Shown: positions 8,034 through 17,605, counted from the stretch's first letter. The stretch is 64,000 nucleotides of DNA from Anaeromyxobacter diazotrophicus (GCF_013340205.1 NZ_BJTG01000002.1:310001-374000), one strand, 5' to 3'. The notes: generated from the sequence alone by a model not told the origin. A program made the numbers and translations.

Positions 8034-10889
8034 ATGCTGCGCGGGACCACCCGGACCTGGATCGTTCCGGCGGCGATCGTCGCGGCGCTCGCCTGCGCGC
8101 TCGCCGGCGCGGCGCGCGCGCACTTCGTCGCCTTCGAGCGCGAGCTCCGCGGGCAGCTCCAGCGCGAGCTCGCCGCGGTGGCGGACCTCAAGGTGGAGCA
8201 GATCGCCGAGTGGCGGCAGCAGCTCCTCGACGACGCCGGCAGCCTCCTCACGCACCCGTTCGTCCACGCCGCGCTGGTGCGCGTGGCCCGCGGGGAGATC
8301 GGGGGGACGGACGAGGCCCAGGTGACGGAGTCCCTGCGCGCGCGGCTCAAGCGGCTGCGGCTCTCGCGCGCGTGCCTGGTCTCCCTCGACGGGCGGGTGC
8401 TCGCCGCCACCTCGCCCTGGCCGCGCGCCAGCGAGGTCGAGCTGGCGGCCGCCGGCCGCGCGCGGCGCGAGGGCGCGCCCCGCCTCGACCCGCTGCCGGG
8501 GGAGGCGGGGCGGCTCGTGGTCGCGCTGCCCATCCCGGACGGCGCGGGCCGGGTGGCAGGCACGGTGCTCCTCGAGGGCGACGTCGCCACCGCCCTGCCC
8601 AGCGCCGTCCGCGCCTGGCCCACCGCCACCCGCAGCGGCGAGATCCTCTTCGGCGCGCTGGACGGCGAGGACGAGCTCTTCCTCGAGCCGCTGCGCCACG
8701 TCTTCCGCGAGGCCGTACCGCGCCGGCTCCGGTCCGACCCGGAGCGCTGGGCGCTGGCGCGGGCCGCGCGCGGCGAGCGGGGGGACGGGGTCGTCCGCGA
8801 CTACCGCGGCGTCGCGGTGATCGAGGCCTGGCGCCCGGTGCCGGCCGCGCCCTGGGCGGTGGCGGTCAAGGTGGACGAGGCCGAGCTGCTGGAGCCGGCG
8901 GCCCGCCGCGGGCGCGCGCTCGCCGCCGGCGTGGGGGTGGCGCTGATCGCGGCCGCCCTGGCGGCCGCGGCCTGGTGGCGCTCGGAGCAGCGGGCCCTGG
9001 AGCGCCGGGCGCTGGAGCTCGAGGCGCGCGGCGTGCGCCAGCGGCTCGACTACCTGTGGAGCAACGCGAACGACCTGGTGTTCGTCGCGGCCCTCGACGG
9101 CGAGCTGGTGGACGCGAACGAGCGGGCCGTGGCCGCGCTGGCGGGGCGCCGCGAGGCGCTGGCGCGCCTGCCGCTCCGCGAGCTCGCGCCGCCGGAGGCG
9201 CGGGCCCAGCTCGAGCGCGAGCTGGCGGGAGCGGTCGAGCGCGGCTCCGCGCGCTTCGAGACCCTCTTCCGCAGGGCCGACGGCTCGACCTTCCCGGTCG
9301 AGCTGGTGGCGCGGGTCGCCGAGGTCGGAGACCTGCGCCGGCTGGTCGCGGTCGCCCGCGACGTGAGCGAGCGCAAGCAGGTGGAGCGGCTGGCGCGGCT
9401 GCAGGGCACGCTCCTGCGGCACCTCAGCGACGCGGTGGTGGCCGCCGATCGCGAGCTGCGCGTCACCGCCTGGACCGGCGCCGCCGAGCGCATCTACGGC
9501 CGGTCCGCGAGCGCGGCGGCGGGGCTCCCCCTCCGCGAGGCGCTCGGCTCCGCCGCGGACCCGGCGGTCGAGGCGGAGCGGAGGGCGCGGGTGGACGCCG
9601 GCGGGGAGCTGCGCTTCGACGATCGGCACCGCCGGGCGGACGGCGCGTCCATCGACGTCGAGGTCACCTGGGCCGCGCTGCGCGACGACGCCGGGGCGGT
9701 GGTGGGCTACCTGGCCGTCAGCCGCGACGTCACCGAGCAGCGGCGGCTGCAGGCGCAGCTCGTCTTCGCCGACCGGCTGGCCTCGATCGGCACGCTCGCC
9801 GCCGGGGTGGCGCACGAGATCAACAACCCGCTCTCCTACCTGCTCGCCAACTTCGAGTTCCTGGAGGAGCGGCTGCGCGGGGCCGGCGGAGGCGGCGCCC
9901 CCGACGGCGAGGCGCTGGCGGCCGTGCGCGAGGCGCGCGACGGCGCGCGCCGCATCTCCGAGATCGTCCGCGGGCTCCGCACGTTCTCCCGCGCGGACGC
10001 CGGCGCTCACCCCGCCGGCCCGGCCAGCCTGACCGAGGCGGTGCGCGCCGCGGTCCGCATCGCGGAGCGGCAGCTGCGGCCGAAGGCGAACCTGGTGGTC
10101 GAGCTCGCCGACCTGCCGCCGGTCGCGGGCAGCGAGCACGAGCTGGCGCAGGTGGCCCTGAACCTGCTCGTCAACGCCGCGCACGCCATCCCCGAGGGGC
10201 GCCCGGCCGAGCACACCATCCGCGTCGCCACCTCCCGCGCTCCCGACGGCCGGGCGGCGCTCGAGGTGTCCGACACCGGCGCGGGGATCGCCCCCGAGCA
10301 CCTCGCCCGCATCTTCGACCCGTTCTTCACCACCAAGCCGGTGGGCGAGGGCTCCGGCCTGGGCCTCGCCATCTGCCACGGCATCGTCGAGACGCTCGGG
10401 GGCGAGATCGAGGTGCGGAGCACGGTCGGCCGGGGCACCCGGTTTCGCGTCCTCCTGCCGGCGCGGCCGGCGGAGCCCGCCCCGGCGCCGGCCGGGCCCA
10501 CCGCCGGCCGGCGCGGGCGGGTGCTGGTCCTCGACGACGAGGCGCTGGTGTGCCGGGCGGTGGCGCGGACCCTGCGCGGCGCGCACGAGGTGGTCGCCCT
10601 GACCGAGCCGGCCGAGGCGCTGGCTCGGCTGGAGCGCGGCGAGCCGTTCGACGTGGTGCTGTGCGACCTCATGATGCCGGGGCTCTCGGGGATGGAGTGC
10701 TACGAGGCGCTGCGCGCCCGGCGCCCCGAGCTGGCGGGCCGGATGATCTTCCTCACCGGAGGGGCCTTCACCCCCGCGGCGCGCGAGTTCCTCGAGCGCG
10801 TCCCGAACCTGCGCGTCGAGAAGCCGTTCGACGCCGAGGCGCTGCGGCAGGCGGTGGCGCGCTGCGTCGAGCTCGCCGGCGAGGCGTAG
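8034..10889 (+). CDS. hybrid sensor histidine kinase with C-terminal receiver
   Basis: A 951-residue membrane kinase. It has an N-terminal span (WIVPAAIVAALACALAG), an extracytoplasmic sensor region of about 260 residues (Cache-like by position only), a second span (LAAGVGVALIAAALAAAAWW) and two PAS domains (about 330-450 and 455-575). A HisKA domain follows with phospho-acceptor His near residue 594 (VAHEINNPLSYLLANFEF), then a HATPase domain (NLLVNAAHAI, DTGAGI, GSGLGLAICHGIVE). The receiver domain ends the protein, with Asp near residue 878 (VVLCDLMMPG). It would autophosphorylate and relay to its own receiver; no HPt partner is adjacent. The hemerythrin gene downstream on the same strand may be functionally linked to oxygen sensing, an inference from proximity. 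Confidence 0.9.
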   Translation: MLRGTTRTWIVPAAIVAALACALAGAARAHFVAFERELRGQLQRELAAVADLKVEQIAEWRQQLLDDAGSLLTHPFVHAALVRVARGEIGGTDEAQVTESLRARLKRLRLSRACLVSLDGRVLAATSPWPRASEVELAAAGRARREGAPRLDPLPGEAGRLVVALPIPDGAGRVAGTVLLEGDVATALPSAVRAWPTATRSGEILFGALDGEDELFLEPLRHVFREAVPRRLRSDPERWALARAARGERGDGVVRDYRGVAVIEAWRPVPAAPWAVAVKVDEAELLEPAARRGRALAAGVGVALIAAALAAAAWWRSEQRALERRALELEARGVRQRLDYLWSNANDLVFVAALDGELVDANERAVAALAGRREALARLPLRELAPPEARAQLERELAGAVERGSARFETLFRRADGSTFPVELVARVAEVGDLRRLVAVARDVSERKQVERLARLQGTLLRHLSDAVVAADRELRVTAWTGAAERIYGRSASAAAGLPLREALGSAADPAVEAERRARVDAGGELRFDDRHRRADGASIDVEVTWAALRDDAGAVVGYLAVSRDVTEQRRLQAQLVFADRLASIGTLAAGVAHEINNPLSYLLANFEFLEERLRGAGGGGAPDGEALAAVREARDGARRISEIVRGLRTFSRADAGAHPAGPASLTEAVRAAVRIAERQLRPKANLVVELADLPPVAGSEHELAQVALNLLVNAAHAIPEGRPAEHTIRVATSRAPDGRAALEVSDTGAGIAPEHLARIFDPFFTTKPVGEGSGLGLAICHGIVETLGGEIEVRSTVGRGTRFRVLLPARPAEPAPAPAGPTAGRRGRVLVLDDEALVCRAVARTLRGAHEVVALTEPAEALARLERGEPFDVVLCDLMMPGLSGMECYEALRARRPELAGRMIFLTGGAFTPAAREFLERVPNLRVEKPFDAEALRQAVARCVELAGEA

Positions 10890-10997
10890 CGCGAGCTCGG
10901 CGGTCCGTCCGTCTACGGCCCAGAAAGGGGTTGCCCTCCCTCCGCTCCGCCGGTCAGAGACCTGCCGACTCGCCGGGTCGACCGGTGCGGAGACGGC

Positions 10998-11408
10998 ATG
11001 GAAGAGACGCACGCCTGGAACGAGAGGCTGAACCTGGGCCACGAGGCGCTCGACCGCGAGCACCATCTGCAGCTGGCGCTGGCGAGCGCGCTCGCCGACG
11101 CGCTGGAGGCGGGCCGGCCGCGGGTGGCGCGGCGGATCGCCGAGCAGCTCGCAGGGTACAGCGCGGCGCACTTCGCCGGCGAGGAGCTGCTCATGGAGGC
11201 GGCGGCGTACGGCCACCTCGACTCGCACCGGCAGGAGCACCGGGACCTGCTCGCGCAGATCGCCGAGACCCGGGAGCTGGTGGCGGCCGGCGAGCGCGCG
11301 CTGGCGGTGGTGATGGCGCTCGACCTGCGCGCCGAGCTCGGGTCGCACATGTCGGCCTCCGACCGGCACTTCGCAGAGCTCGCCGAGCGGCCCCGCGAGA
11401 CGCAGTGA
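10998..11408 (+). CDS. bacteriohemerythrin
   Basis: A 136-residue single-domain hemerythrin. Di-iron ligand motifs are visible as LGHEALDREHHLQL, HFAGEELLMEAAAY (HxxxE) and HRQEHRDLL. The C-terminus reads LRAELGSHMSASDRHF, close to the canonical HIxxxD ligand pair. It is expected to be cytosolic and to bind O2 reversibly. The gene lies 108 bp after the hybrid histidine kinase on the same strand and only 6 bp from the stop of the convergent gene at 11415. It is the second hemerythrin in the window. Confidence 0.88.
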   Translation: MEETHAWNERLNLGHEALDREHHLQLALASALADALEAGRPRVARRIAEQLAGYSAAHFAGEELLMEAAAYGHLDSHRQEHRDLLAQIAETRELVAAGERALAVVMALDLRAELGSHMSASDRHFAELAERPRETQ

Positions 11409-11414
11409 GGCCGT

Positions 11415-12008
11415 TCAGGTCCGGGGCGGCGGCGCCCAGCTGATCCGGTACTCGAACCACTCCACGTCCGGGCTCCAGGCGGCGTCCGCCCGGCCGGCGA
11501 GCCCGCAGTGGGCCGGGACCGCGCCCAGTGCGCCGACGAGGGGGAGCACGGTCGCGCTGCGGCGCAGCGCCGGCGGGGTGGGGCCCTGCAGCAGCCGCAG
11601 CGCGCCCGGCGCTCGCTCCATCACCAGCAGGTCCCCGCAGCCGGCGTAGAGCAGCGGCCAGGCCTTGACCAGGGAGGACAGGAGCGCCGCGGGATCGTGG
11701 CGCTCGCGGCCGAGGACCGCCAGGAAGAAGGCGCGGGTCAGCGGCGCGCCGGCGGCGGCTTGCAGGGCGACGCCGCCCCAGCGCCGCAGCCCCTCCTCGT
11801 CGAGCACCGCCGCCGCCGCCTCGCAGGTCTCGACGAGCAGCCGCACCGGCAGCCAGGCGAGCCTGCCGGCGCGGCGGATCCGGGCCAGCGTCGGCGCCGG
11901 GATCCTGGCCATCACCTCGTGTGCCGGCTCGGGCCCGAGCGCGGGCAGGGCGTCGAGGAGCATGCGGAGGTGCAGGGCGCGCACCTCCGGTGCCCTCGGC
12001 GGCGTCAC
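11415..12008 (-). CDS. unknown cytosolic protein, third gene of SBP/membrane operon
   Basis: A 197-residue protein of unknown function. No signal peptide or clear span is visible. The first half is helical (LHLRMLLDALPALGPEPAHEVMARI, RLAWLPVRLLVETCEAAAAVL), and the second half looks mixed alpha/beta. It ends in an aromatic segment (DVEWFEYRISW). The size and general pattern recall the about 200-residue DUF2378/TIGR02265-like proteins of myxobacteria, but no diagnostic motif was confirmed. The GTG at 12008 overlaps the stop of the membrane gene by 4 nt, so the product is probably made with that membrane protein and the upstream substrate-binding lipoprotein. Confidence 0.6.
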   Translation of the reverse strand: MTPPRAPEVRALHLRMLLDALPALGPEPAHEVMARIPAPTLARIRRAGRLAWLPVRLLVETCEAAAAVLDEEGLRRWGGVALQAAAGAPLTRAFFLAVLGRERHDPAALLSSLVKAWPLLYAGCGDLLVMERAPGALRLLQGPTPPALRRSATVLPLVGALGAVPAHCGLAGRADAAWSPDVEWFEYRISWAPPPRT

Positions 12009-12910
12009 GGGGCGAGCGATCCCGGGGCGAGGGCCGGGGCCGGGGGCCGCTCGACCTCGCCCGCCGCGAACAGGTTGTAGGCGACCGTGAGCGCCAGCGC
12101 GAAGGCGACCGCGACCGCGCCGAGGAGGGCGTTGAGGAAGACCGGCGCGGAGAGCGCCAGGCGCAGGAGGACGGTGGACACCGCCACGCCCGAGTTGCGG
12201 AAGACGACCCGGTAGGTGGAGCTGTAGCGGGCGGAGATGAGCACCACCAGGATGTCGGCGAAGATGAGCAGGGTGTAGAGCGACTCGAAGAACGCGGGCG
12301 GCGGCCGGCGCAGCACCACCGCGCTCAGCGCCGCCCAGCCCATGCCCCCGAGGAAGAGCGCCAGCAGCGTCAGCGCCACCGCCTTCTTGGCGTGGATGAA
12401 GCTCTGCCGGTCCTTCGCGTCGGGCGAGAGCGGCTGGTGGCGCTGCAGGCGGTAGTAGAGGCCGAGCAGGACGAAGATGACGAGCGCGCCGGCGCAGTCC
12501 GAGAGCATCTCGAGGACCGTCCCCCGCACCTCGCCCCAGACGATGGGCTCGTGCAGGTCGCCGAACGCCTCGAACGACTGCCGCAGCAGGATGAGCGAGA
12601 AGATCTCGAACTGCTTGCCGGCCGCGTTCGCCACCGAGCGGGCGAGCCCGAACACCAGCCCGACCACCTCGTAGCCGAGGAGCAGGTAGAAGGCGACCTG
12701 CACGGCGTGGAAGTGGTTCCGCGGGTGCGCCGGGGCGAGCGCGGGCGGGAGGAGCCCGCGCCGCCCCAGCTCCACGTGGGCGAGGCTCGCCAGGAAGACG
12801 AGCACCAGCCCGTCCGCGACCACGCGGCGGGCCAGCGCGCTCTCCCAGCGCGCCTCGAGGGCGTCGAAGAGGGCGCTCGACCGCGGCGCCCGTGGGGCGG
12901 TGTTCGTCAA
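12005..12910 (-). CDS. multispan membrane protein of unknown function
   Basis: A 301-residue integral membrane protein with about six or seven hydrophobic segments: ADGLVLVFLASLA, VQVAFYLLLGYEVVGLVFGLA, CAGALVIFVLLGLYYRL, VALTLLALFLGGMGWAAL, LYTLLIFADILVVLI and a long C-terminal pair ending VAFALALTVAYNLF. It does not show permease signatures of LivH/LivM and I do not recognise the family. The start is the TTG at 12910, which overlaps the TGA of the substrate-binding protein (TTGA). A middle segment, GKQFEIFSLILLRQSFEAFGDL, is likely amphipathic. Partnership with the lipoprotein upstream and the cytosolic protein downstream is inferred from gene coupling. Confidence 0.7.
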   Translation of the reverse strand: MTNTAPRAPRSSALFDALEARWESALARRVVADGLVLVFLASLAHVELGRRGLLPPALAPAHPRNHFHAVQVAFYLLLGYEVVGLVFGLARSVANAAGKQFEIFSLILLRQSFEAFGDLHEPIVWGEVRGTVLEMLSDCAGALVIFVLLGLYYRLQRHQPLSPDAKDRQSFIHAKKAVALTLLALFLGGMGWAALSAVVLRRPPPAFFESLYTLLIFADILVVLISARYSSTYRVVFRNSGVAVSTVLLRLALSAPVFLNALLGAVAVAFALALTVAYNLFAAGEVERPPAPALAPGSLAP

Positions 12911-14085
12911 GGCTCGACGGTCGTCACGTACTTCGGCTTGTTGTGCTCCACCCCGAGGACCACCGCCGACTTCACCGGGTTGTGGTCGGCGTCGAAGCTG
13001 ATGGTCCCGGTCACGCCCTGGAACCCCTTCGTCTGCTCGAGCGCGTCGCGGACGGCGGTGCGGGTGGGCGTCGCGGCGCGCTGGAGCGCGTCGAGGGCCA
13101 CCCGCGCGGCGTCGTAGCCGAGCGCGGCGAAGGCGTCGGGGCGGCTCCCGTAGACCTGCTGGTGCTTCTTCACGAAGTCCTGCACCACCGGGCTGGGGTT
13201 CTCGTCCGTGTAGTGGTTCGTGAAGAACGAGCCGTCGAGCGCGCCCTGCGCGATCTCGTACAGCTTGCCGGAGTCCCACCCGTCGCCGCCGGCCATGGGG
13301 GCCTTGAGGCCGAGCTCGCGCGCCTGGCGGCCGATGAGCGCCACGTCGGTGTAGTAGCCGGGGAGGTAGACGATCTCGGGGCTCTTCGCCTTCACGGCGG
13401 TGAGCTGCGCCTTGAAGTCCTGGTCGCCCGCCTTGTAGGTCACGTCGGCGACGATCTGGCCGCCGAGGCGGGTGAACTCCTTGATGAAGGAGTCGGCCAG
13501 CCCGACCGAGTAGTCGCTCGACACGTCGCGCAGGATGGCGGCCTTGCTCAGCTTCAGGTTCTCGCGGGCGAACTTGCCCATGACCGTGCCCTGGAACGGG
13601 TCGATGAAGCAGACCCGGAACATGTACGGCCGCGTCTTGTCGCCGTCCTTCGTCACCTTGGCGTTGGTGGCGGAGGGGCTGACCGTGGGGACCTGGTTCG
13701 TGTCCGAGATGGGCGCGATGGCGAGCGCGCGGCTGGAGGTGATGGCGCCGATGAGCACCGTCACCTTGTCCTGCGTCTCGAGGCGGGTGGCGGCGGTGGC
13801 CGACTCCTCGGGCTTGCCCTGGTCGTCGTAGACGAGGAGCTCGACCTTCTTGCCGTTCACGCCGCCCTTCGCGTTCACCTCGTCGACGGCCATCTTCACG
13901 CCGTTGTTGGCCGAGGTCCCGAAGGTCGCCTCGGCGCCGGCGAGGCTCGTGACGTGGCCGATGCGCAGGGTGTCGGTCGGCGCGCCGGCCGCGGGGGGTG
14001 GAGCGCCCTGCGGCGCCTCCTGCTTCTTCGTGCAGCCGGCGGCGGCGACGACCACCACCAGCGCGAGCGAGCGCGCGAACCGCAT
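12907..14085 (-). CDS. LivK-type periplasmic binding lipoprotein
   Basis: A 392-residue type I periplasmic binding protein of the branched-chain amino acid family. The N-terminus is a lipoprotein signal (SLALVVVVAAAGC). The mature start IGHVTSLAGAEATFGTSANNGVKMAVDEVNAKGG, followed by VLIGAITSSRALAIAPI and SPSATNAKVT, is typical of LivJ/LivK. The ATG at 14085 has AAGGAGA upstream. No LivH, LivM, LivG or LivF gene follows; instead a multispan membrane protein is coupled by a 4-nt overlap. It may bind an amino acid or amide and feed a sensor or atypical transporter, but the ligand cannot be read from sequence. Confidence 0.88.
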   Translation of the reverse strand: MRFARSLALVVVVAAAGCTKKQEAPQGAPPPAAGAPTDTLRIGHVTSLAGAEATFGTSANNGVKMAVDEVNAKGGVNGKKVELLVYDDQGKPEESATAATRLETQDKVTVLIGAITSSRALAIAPISDTNQVPTVSPSATNAKVTKDGDKTRPYMFRVCFIDPFQGTVMGKFARENLKLSKAAILRDVSSDYSVGLADSFIKEFTRLGGQIVADVTYKAGDQDFKAQLTAVKAKSPEIVYLPGYYTDVALIGRQARELGLKAPMAGGDGWDSGKLYEIAQGALDGSFFTNHYTDENPSPVVQDFVKKHQQVYGSRPDAFAALGYDAARVALDALQRAATPTRTAVRDALEQTKGFQGVTGTISFDADHNPVKSAVVLGVEHNKPKYVTTVEP

Positions 14086-14199
14086 GTGTCTTTCTCCTTG
14101 AGAGGATGGATGAAGGACGGTCCGTTTACCACCGCGCCGGGCGAGCTTCAACGCCGCGCGGCGCGAAGCCCGCGCAGCGCCGCCTGGGGCGGTCCCGAC

Positions 14200-15087
14200 C
14201 TACGAGGTGCCGCCGGCCCCGGCCGGCGGCCCCAGCTCCGCCGCGCGGGGCGCGGCGCCCGCGACGAACTCGCTGACCAGCGCGGCGAAGCGCTCCGGGC
14301 ACTCCGCGTGAGGGAAGTGCCCCGCGCCCTCGAAGATCTCGAGGCGGCTGCCGGGCATCGCCTCGTGCGCCGCCCGCGCGTGCGCCACCGGGATGATGGG
14401 ATCGCGCGCGCCCCACACGATGAGCGGCGGGCGCTCGGCGGTGAGGTGCAGGCGATCCTGCGCGCTCACCACCTGGCCGCCGTGGTCCACGACCGACCGC
14501 AGCTCGCGGACGAAGGCGCGCCGGCTCTCGGCGTCGCCCAGGGAGGTGTAGGCCTGCCACATCTCGGCCAGCCGCGGCGAGGAGACGCCCTGGTCGGCGA
14601 GCCAGGCCTGCAGCGCGTTACCCCGCTCGCGCACGAAGGCCGGGACGAGCAAGGGCAAGAGGAACTCGGCGCCGGGCAGCGAGAGGAGGCGGAGCAACGG
14701 GCTCACGTCGCGGCCGAGGCCGCCGCTGGCGACGAGCACCAGCCGGTCGCACACCTCGGGGTGCTGGTAGGAGAGCTGCATGGCGATCCCGCCGCCGAGC
14801 GAGTGGCCGATCACGGTGGCGTGCGGGATCTCGAGGGCGGCCAGGAGGTCGCGCAGGAACGAGGCGTGCGCGCCGAGCGAGTAGTCGCCCCTCGGCTTGG
14901 CGGAGGCGCCGTGGCCGAGGAGGTCCGGCGCCAGCACGCGGTGGCTCGCCACCAGCCGGCGCATGGGCGCGAGCCAGGTGGCGGAGGTGCCGGCGATGCC
15001 GTGGACGAAGAGGATGGGCGGGCCCTCCCCTTCGAGGCGGTACGCGACGTCGTGTCCGTGGAGGGTGCGGTGGCGGAGCTCGAGCAT
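14200..15087 (-). CDS. alpha/beta-fold hydrolase
   Basis: A 295-residue cytosolic alpha/beta hydrolase. It has the oxyanion-hole motif LFVHGIAGTSATW, the strand and turn DLLGHGASAKP, the nucleophile elbow GHSLGGG (Ser), a candidate acid in IVWGARDPIIPV (Asp) and a C-terminal catalytic His in EGAGHFPHAECPERF. The order matches esterase, lactonase or C-C hydrolase members such as MhpC-like enzymes, and substrate cannot be decided. The ATG at 15087 begins immediately before the core domain. It stands alone between the SBP operon and the DUF3501 gene, all on the minus strand. Confidence 0.85.
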   Translation of the reverse strand: MLELRHRTLHGHDVAYRLEGEGPPILFVHGIAGTSATWLAPMRRLVASHRVLAPDLLGHGASAKPRGDYSLGAHASFLRDLLAALEIPHATVIGHSLGGGIAMQLSYQHPEVCDRLVLVASGGLGRDVSPLLRLLSLPGAEFLLPLLVPAFVRERGNALQAWLADQGVSSPRLAEMWQAYTSLGDAESRRAFVRELRSVVDHGGQVVSAQDRLHLTAERPPLIVWGARDPIIPVAHARAAHEAMPGSRLEIFEGAGHFPHAECPERFAALVSEFVAGAAPRAAELGPPAGAGGTS

Positions 15088-15194
15088 GGGCTGCCGCGCC
15101 CGGCGGGCGCGCCGGCGCGGGTCTCCTCCCCTCTAGCGCGCGGAGCCCGCCCGCGCGGCGGAACGAAGGGCCATGCGCCGCAGGCGCCGGCGGG

Positions 15195-15752
15195 TCACGT
15201 CGGCGACACGGCGAGGTCCTCCTGGAGCGCGGCGCGCTGCGCCTCGGTGAGGACCGCCTCCACCTCGAGGCCGGGCAGGTCCGAGCCGATCGCGACCGGC
15301 GCCTGCGGCCCGACCGGGAACTTGAGGTACTGCACCGAGGAGAGCCGGTCGTCCCCCACCTGGCGGTCGTCGTAGCGCGCCCGGACGCGCCGGCCATCGG
15401 CGAGCTTCGCGTAGAGGTGCCGGGGCAGCGCCACCCAGGCCCGGAGCTTCGCGTCGCGCTCGGCGGGCTCCGCGAGCTCGATGAGCAGGGAGCAGCCGAG
15501 CTCGCCGGGGCCTCCCAGGAGCTCGTTGTAGGTGTCGAGCTCGTGCTGCAGCTCCTCCTCGCGGAAGAGCCGCTCGGCGCGCGCCATCTCCTGCACCTGG
15601 TAGCGGACCGTGTCGGCGTTCTCGAACAGGAACGTGAGCGGCCCGGCGTGGACGCGGCGGCGCTGCTTCACCTCCAGCACCCGGGCGCGCACCTCGGCCC
15701 GCCGGGCGTCGTAGGTCTCGAGCGGCAGGAGCTCCGATCGCTGCACCTTCAT
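15195..15752 (-). CDS. DUF3501 family protein
   Basis: A 185-residue soluble protein of the DUF3501 type. It begins [30 protein letters not shown] and contains the conserved RRVHAGPLTFLFENADTVRYQVQEM. The function is unknown. The ATG at 15752 overlaps the stop of the upstream Fe-S protein by 4 nt, and with rubrerythrin this forms the set rubrerythrin, Fe-S (CCG) protein, DUF3501. I recall this set as recurrent in aerotolerant proteobacteria. Proximity to a PerR-like regulator and a palindromic operator suggests a role in peroxide stress or iron protection, an inference from context only. Confidence 0.8.
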   Translation of the reverse strand: MKVQRSELLPLETYDARRAEVRARVLEVKQRRRVHAGPLTFLFENADTVRYQVQEMARAERLFREEELQHELDTYNELLGGPGELGCSLLIELAEPAERDAKLRAWVALPRHLYAKLADGRRVRARYDDRQVGDDRLSSVQYLKFPVGPQAPVAIGSDLPGLEVEAVLTEAQRAALQEDLAVSPT

Positions 15753-17098
15753 GCCTTCTCCTCCAGGTCGGCGAAGCCGTCCGGCCGCGTGGCGCGGGCC
15801 AGGATGGCGAGGGGGTGGAGCGGCTTCGTCCCGGCGTGCTGCTGGAACTGCAGCGCCGCCAGCGGGCAGTCGGTGGCCCAGACCCGCGCGCCGGCGGCCT
15901 GCATGCCGGCGAACGCCTTCTGGCCGACCTTCTGCGACGGCTCGAAGCCCTCCACCGTCATGGCGTAGGTGCCGTCGTGCCCGCAGCACTCGACCACGGT
16001 GGCCGCCACGGTGACGCCCGGGATGCGGCGCAGGAGGTCGCGCCCCTTGAAGCCGATCCCCTGCGCCCGCAGGTGGCAGGGCGCGTGGTAGGCCACCTTG
16101 CCGCCGGGCGGCGCGCTCTTGAAGGCGGAGACGAAGCGCGGCTCCTCGCGCATCGCCCACAGGAACTCGGAGGGATCGCGCACCGCCGGCGCGAGCCGCT
16201 GGGCGCGCGCGCGGTCCTCGCCCGCGAGCAGGTGCGGCCACTCGCGGCGCATCATCATGGAGCAGGTCGGGTTCACCACCAGCACCTTCGCCCCGGCGTC
16301 GACGAAGGGCAGGAGCAGGTCGAGGTCGCGGTGCGCCTGCGCGCGCAGCGCCTCGAGGTCGCCGTGCTCCCAGGCCGGCATGCCGCAGCAGGCGAGCCCC
16401 TTCACCACCCGGACGTCGACCTGGCAGGCGCGCAGCGCCTCCAGCACGTCGCGCCCCACCTGCGGCTCGTTGTGCTGCACGAAGCAGGTCTGGAACAGCA
16501 CCGCCTCGCCGCCGGGGGTCTCGCGCACGAAGCCGTTCGCCTCGGCCCAGGCGTCGAACGGCTCCCGCGCGAAGTCCGGGAGGAGCTTGTCGCGGTGGAC
16601 GCCGATCGCCTTCTCCATGAGGACGCGCAGCGGCCGCGAGCGGTTGGCGACGTTGGCGAGCCCGAGCGAGGCGCGCGCCGCGCGGGCGGAGCCGTCGGGA
16701 TCGCCGAGCAGCCGCTCGCGCAGCGTCTTGCCGCGGCGGCGCAGCGCGAGCGCGTCGTGCCGGTGGACGAGCTTGGGGAAGTCGAGCTGGAACTCGTGCC
16801 CGTCGCGCGGCGTGTACGGGCACTGCACCTCGCACAGCTTGCACTGGAAGCAGGCGTCCATGACGGCCTCGACGTCGCCGCCGGTGAGGCGGCGGACGTC
16901 GCCGTCGTACTGCTCGTCGAGGAGGGAGAAGAGGGTGGGGAAGCTGCCGCAGTATTTGAAGCACATGCGGCAGCCGTGGCAGATCTCGAACGCCCGCCGG
17001 ACCTCCTGGTCGAGGCCGGCGGGGTCCCAGTACTTCTCCTCGGTGGGGTCGTACGAGAGCCCGGGGGTGGGCTGGTACGAGATCCGCTGTTCGCTCAC
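15749..17098 (-). CDS. Fe-S oxidoreductase with two CCG domains (HdrD/GlpC-like)
   Basis: A 449-residue protein with two N-terminal [4Fe-4S] motifs ([11 protein letters not shown] and [12 protein letters not shown]) and two C-terminal CCG domains ([18 protein letters not shown] with [11 protein letters not shown]). This is the heterodisulfide-reductase D/GlpC-like arrangement. It lacks a flavin domain, so it probably passes electrons between soluble partners. It lies 54 bp after rubrerythrin on the same strand and overlaps the DUF3501 gene. One reasonable inference is that it supplies electrons to rubrerythrin for peroxide reduction, since that rubrerythrin lacks its own rubredoxin domain. 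Other donors are possible. Confidence 0.85.
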   Translation of the reverse strand: MSEQRISYQPTPGLSYDPTEEKYWDPAGLDQEVRRAFEICHGCRMCFKYCGSFPTLFSLLDEQYDGDVRRLTGGDVEAVMDACFQCKLCEVQCPYTPRDGHEFQLDFPKLVHRHDALALRRRGKTLRERLLGDPDGSARAARASLGLANVANRSRPLRVLMEKAIGVHRDKLLPDFAREPFDAWAEANGFVRETPGGEAVLFQTCFVQHNEPQVGRDVLEALRACQVDVRVVKGLACCGMPAWEHGDLEALRAQAHRDLDLLLPFVDAGAKVLVVNPTCSMMMRREWPHLLAGEDRARAQRLAPAVRDPSEFLWAMREEPRFVSAFKSAPPGGKVAYHAPCHLRAQGIGFKGRDLLRRIPGVTVAATVVECCGHDGTYAMTVEGFEPSQKVGQKAFAGMQAAGARVWATDCPLAALQFQQHAGTKPLHPLAILARATRPDGFADLEEKA

Positions 17099-17152
17099 GG
17101 GGTCCTCCTCGCCGGCGCGGCGGGCGGGGAGCCCGCGCGCCCGGCAGGCCGG

Positions 17153-17572
17153 CTACGAGACGAGGCCGAGCATCTTCTGGAAGCGGCCGGCGTGCGACTT
17201 CTCGGCCTTGGCCAGCGTCTCGAACCAGTCCGCGATCTCGGCGAAGCCCTCGTCGCGGGCGGTCTTCGCCATGCCGGGGTACATGTCCGTATACTCGTGG
17301 GTCTCGCCGGCCACGGAGGCCTTGAGGTTCGTGGCGGTGTCGCCGAGCGGCAGCCCGGTGGCGGGATCGCCGACCTCCTTGAGGTAGTCGAGGTGGCCGT
17401 GGGCGTGGCCGGTCTCGCCCTCGGCGGTCTCGCGGAAGTTGGAGGCGACCTCGGGGTAGCCCTCCACGTCCGCGACCTTCGCGAAGTAGAGGTAGCGCCG
17501 GTTCGCCTGCGACTCGCCGGCGAAGGCGTCCTTGAGGTTCTGGTGGGTCTTCGAGCCGTTCAGCTTGGCCAT
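17153..17572 (-). CDS. rubrerythrin without rubredoxin domain
   Basis: A 139-residue ferritin-like di-iron protein predicted to reduce hydrogen peroxide. Carboxylate/His ligand motifs are [25 protein letters not shown] (ExxH type), [12 protein letters not shown] and [12 protein letters not shown]. The C-terminal CxxC...CxxC rubredoxin domain of classical rubrerythrin is absent, so an external electron donor is needed. The ATG at 17572 has AAGGAGAG upstream. A perfect palindrome, likely a PerR/Fur-type operator, lies 34 bp before the start, and a divergent Fur-family gene begins 145 bp away. This is the first gene of rubrerythrin, CCG protein and DUF3501. Confidence 0.92.
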   Translation of the reverse strand: MAKLNGSKTHQNLKDAFAGESQANRRYLYFAKVADVEGYPEVASNFRETAEGETGHAHGHLDYLKEVGDPATGLPLGDTATNLKASVAGETHEYTDMYPGMAKTARDEGFAEIADWFETLAKAEKSHAGRFQKMLGLVS

Positions 17573-17605
17573 CGGGTCTCTCCTTGGAGGCTGCGGGTGA
17601 GGGGT

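Noticed and set aside
7284..11369. Minus-strand frame of over 1300 codons covering the histidine kinase
   Set aside because: Only its last about 185 codons (7284-7841) look like a protein; the rest is shadow of the plus-strand kinase.
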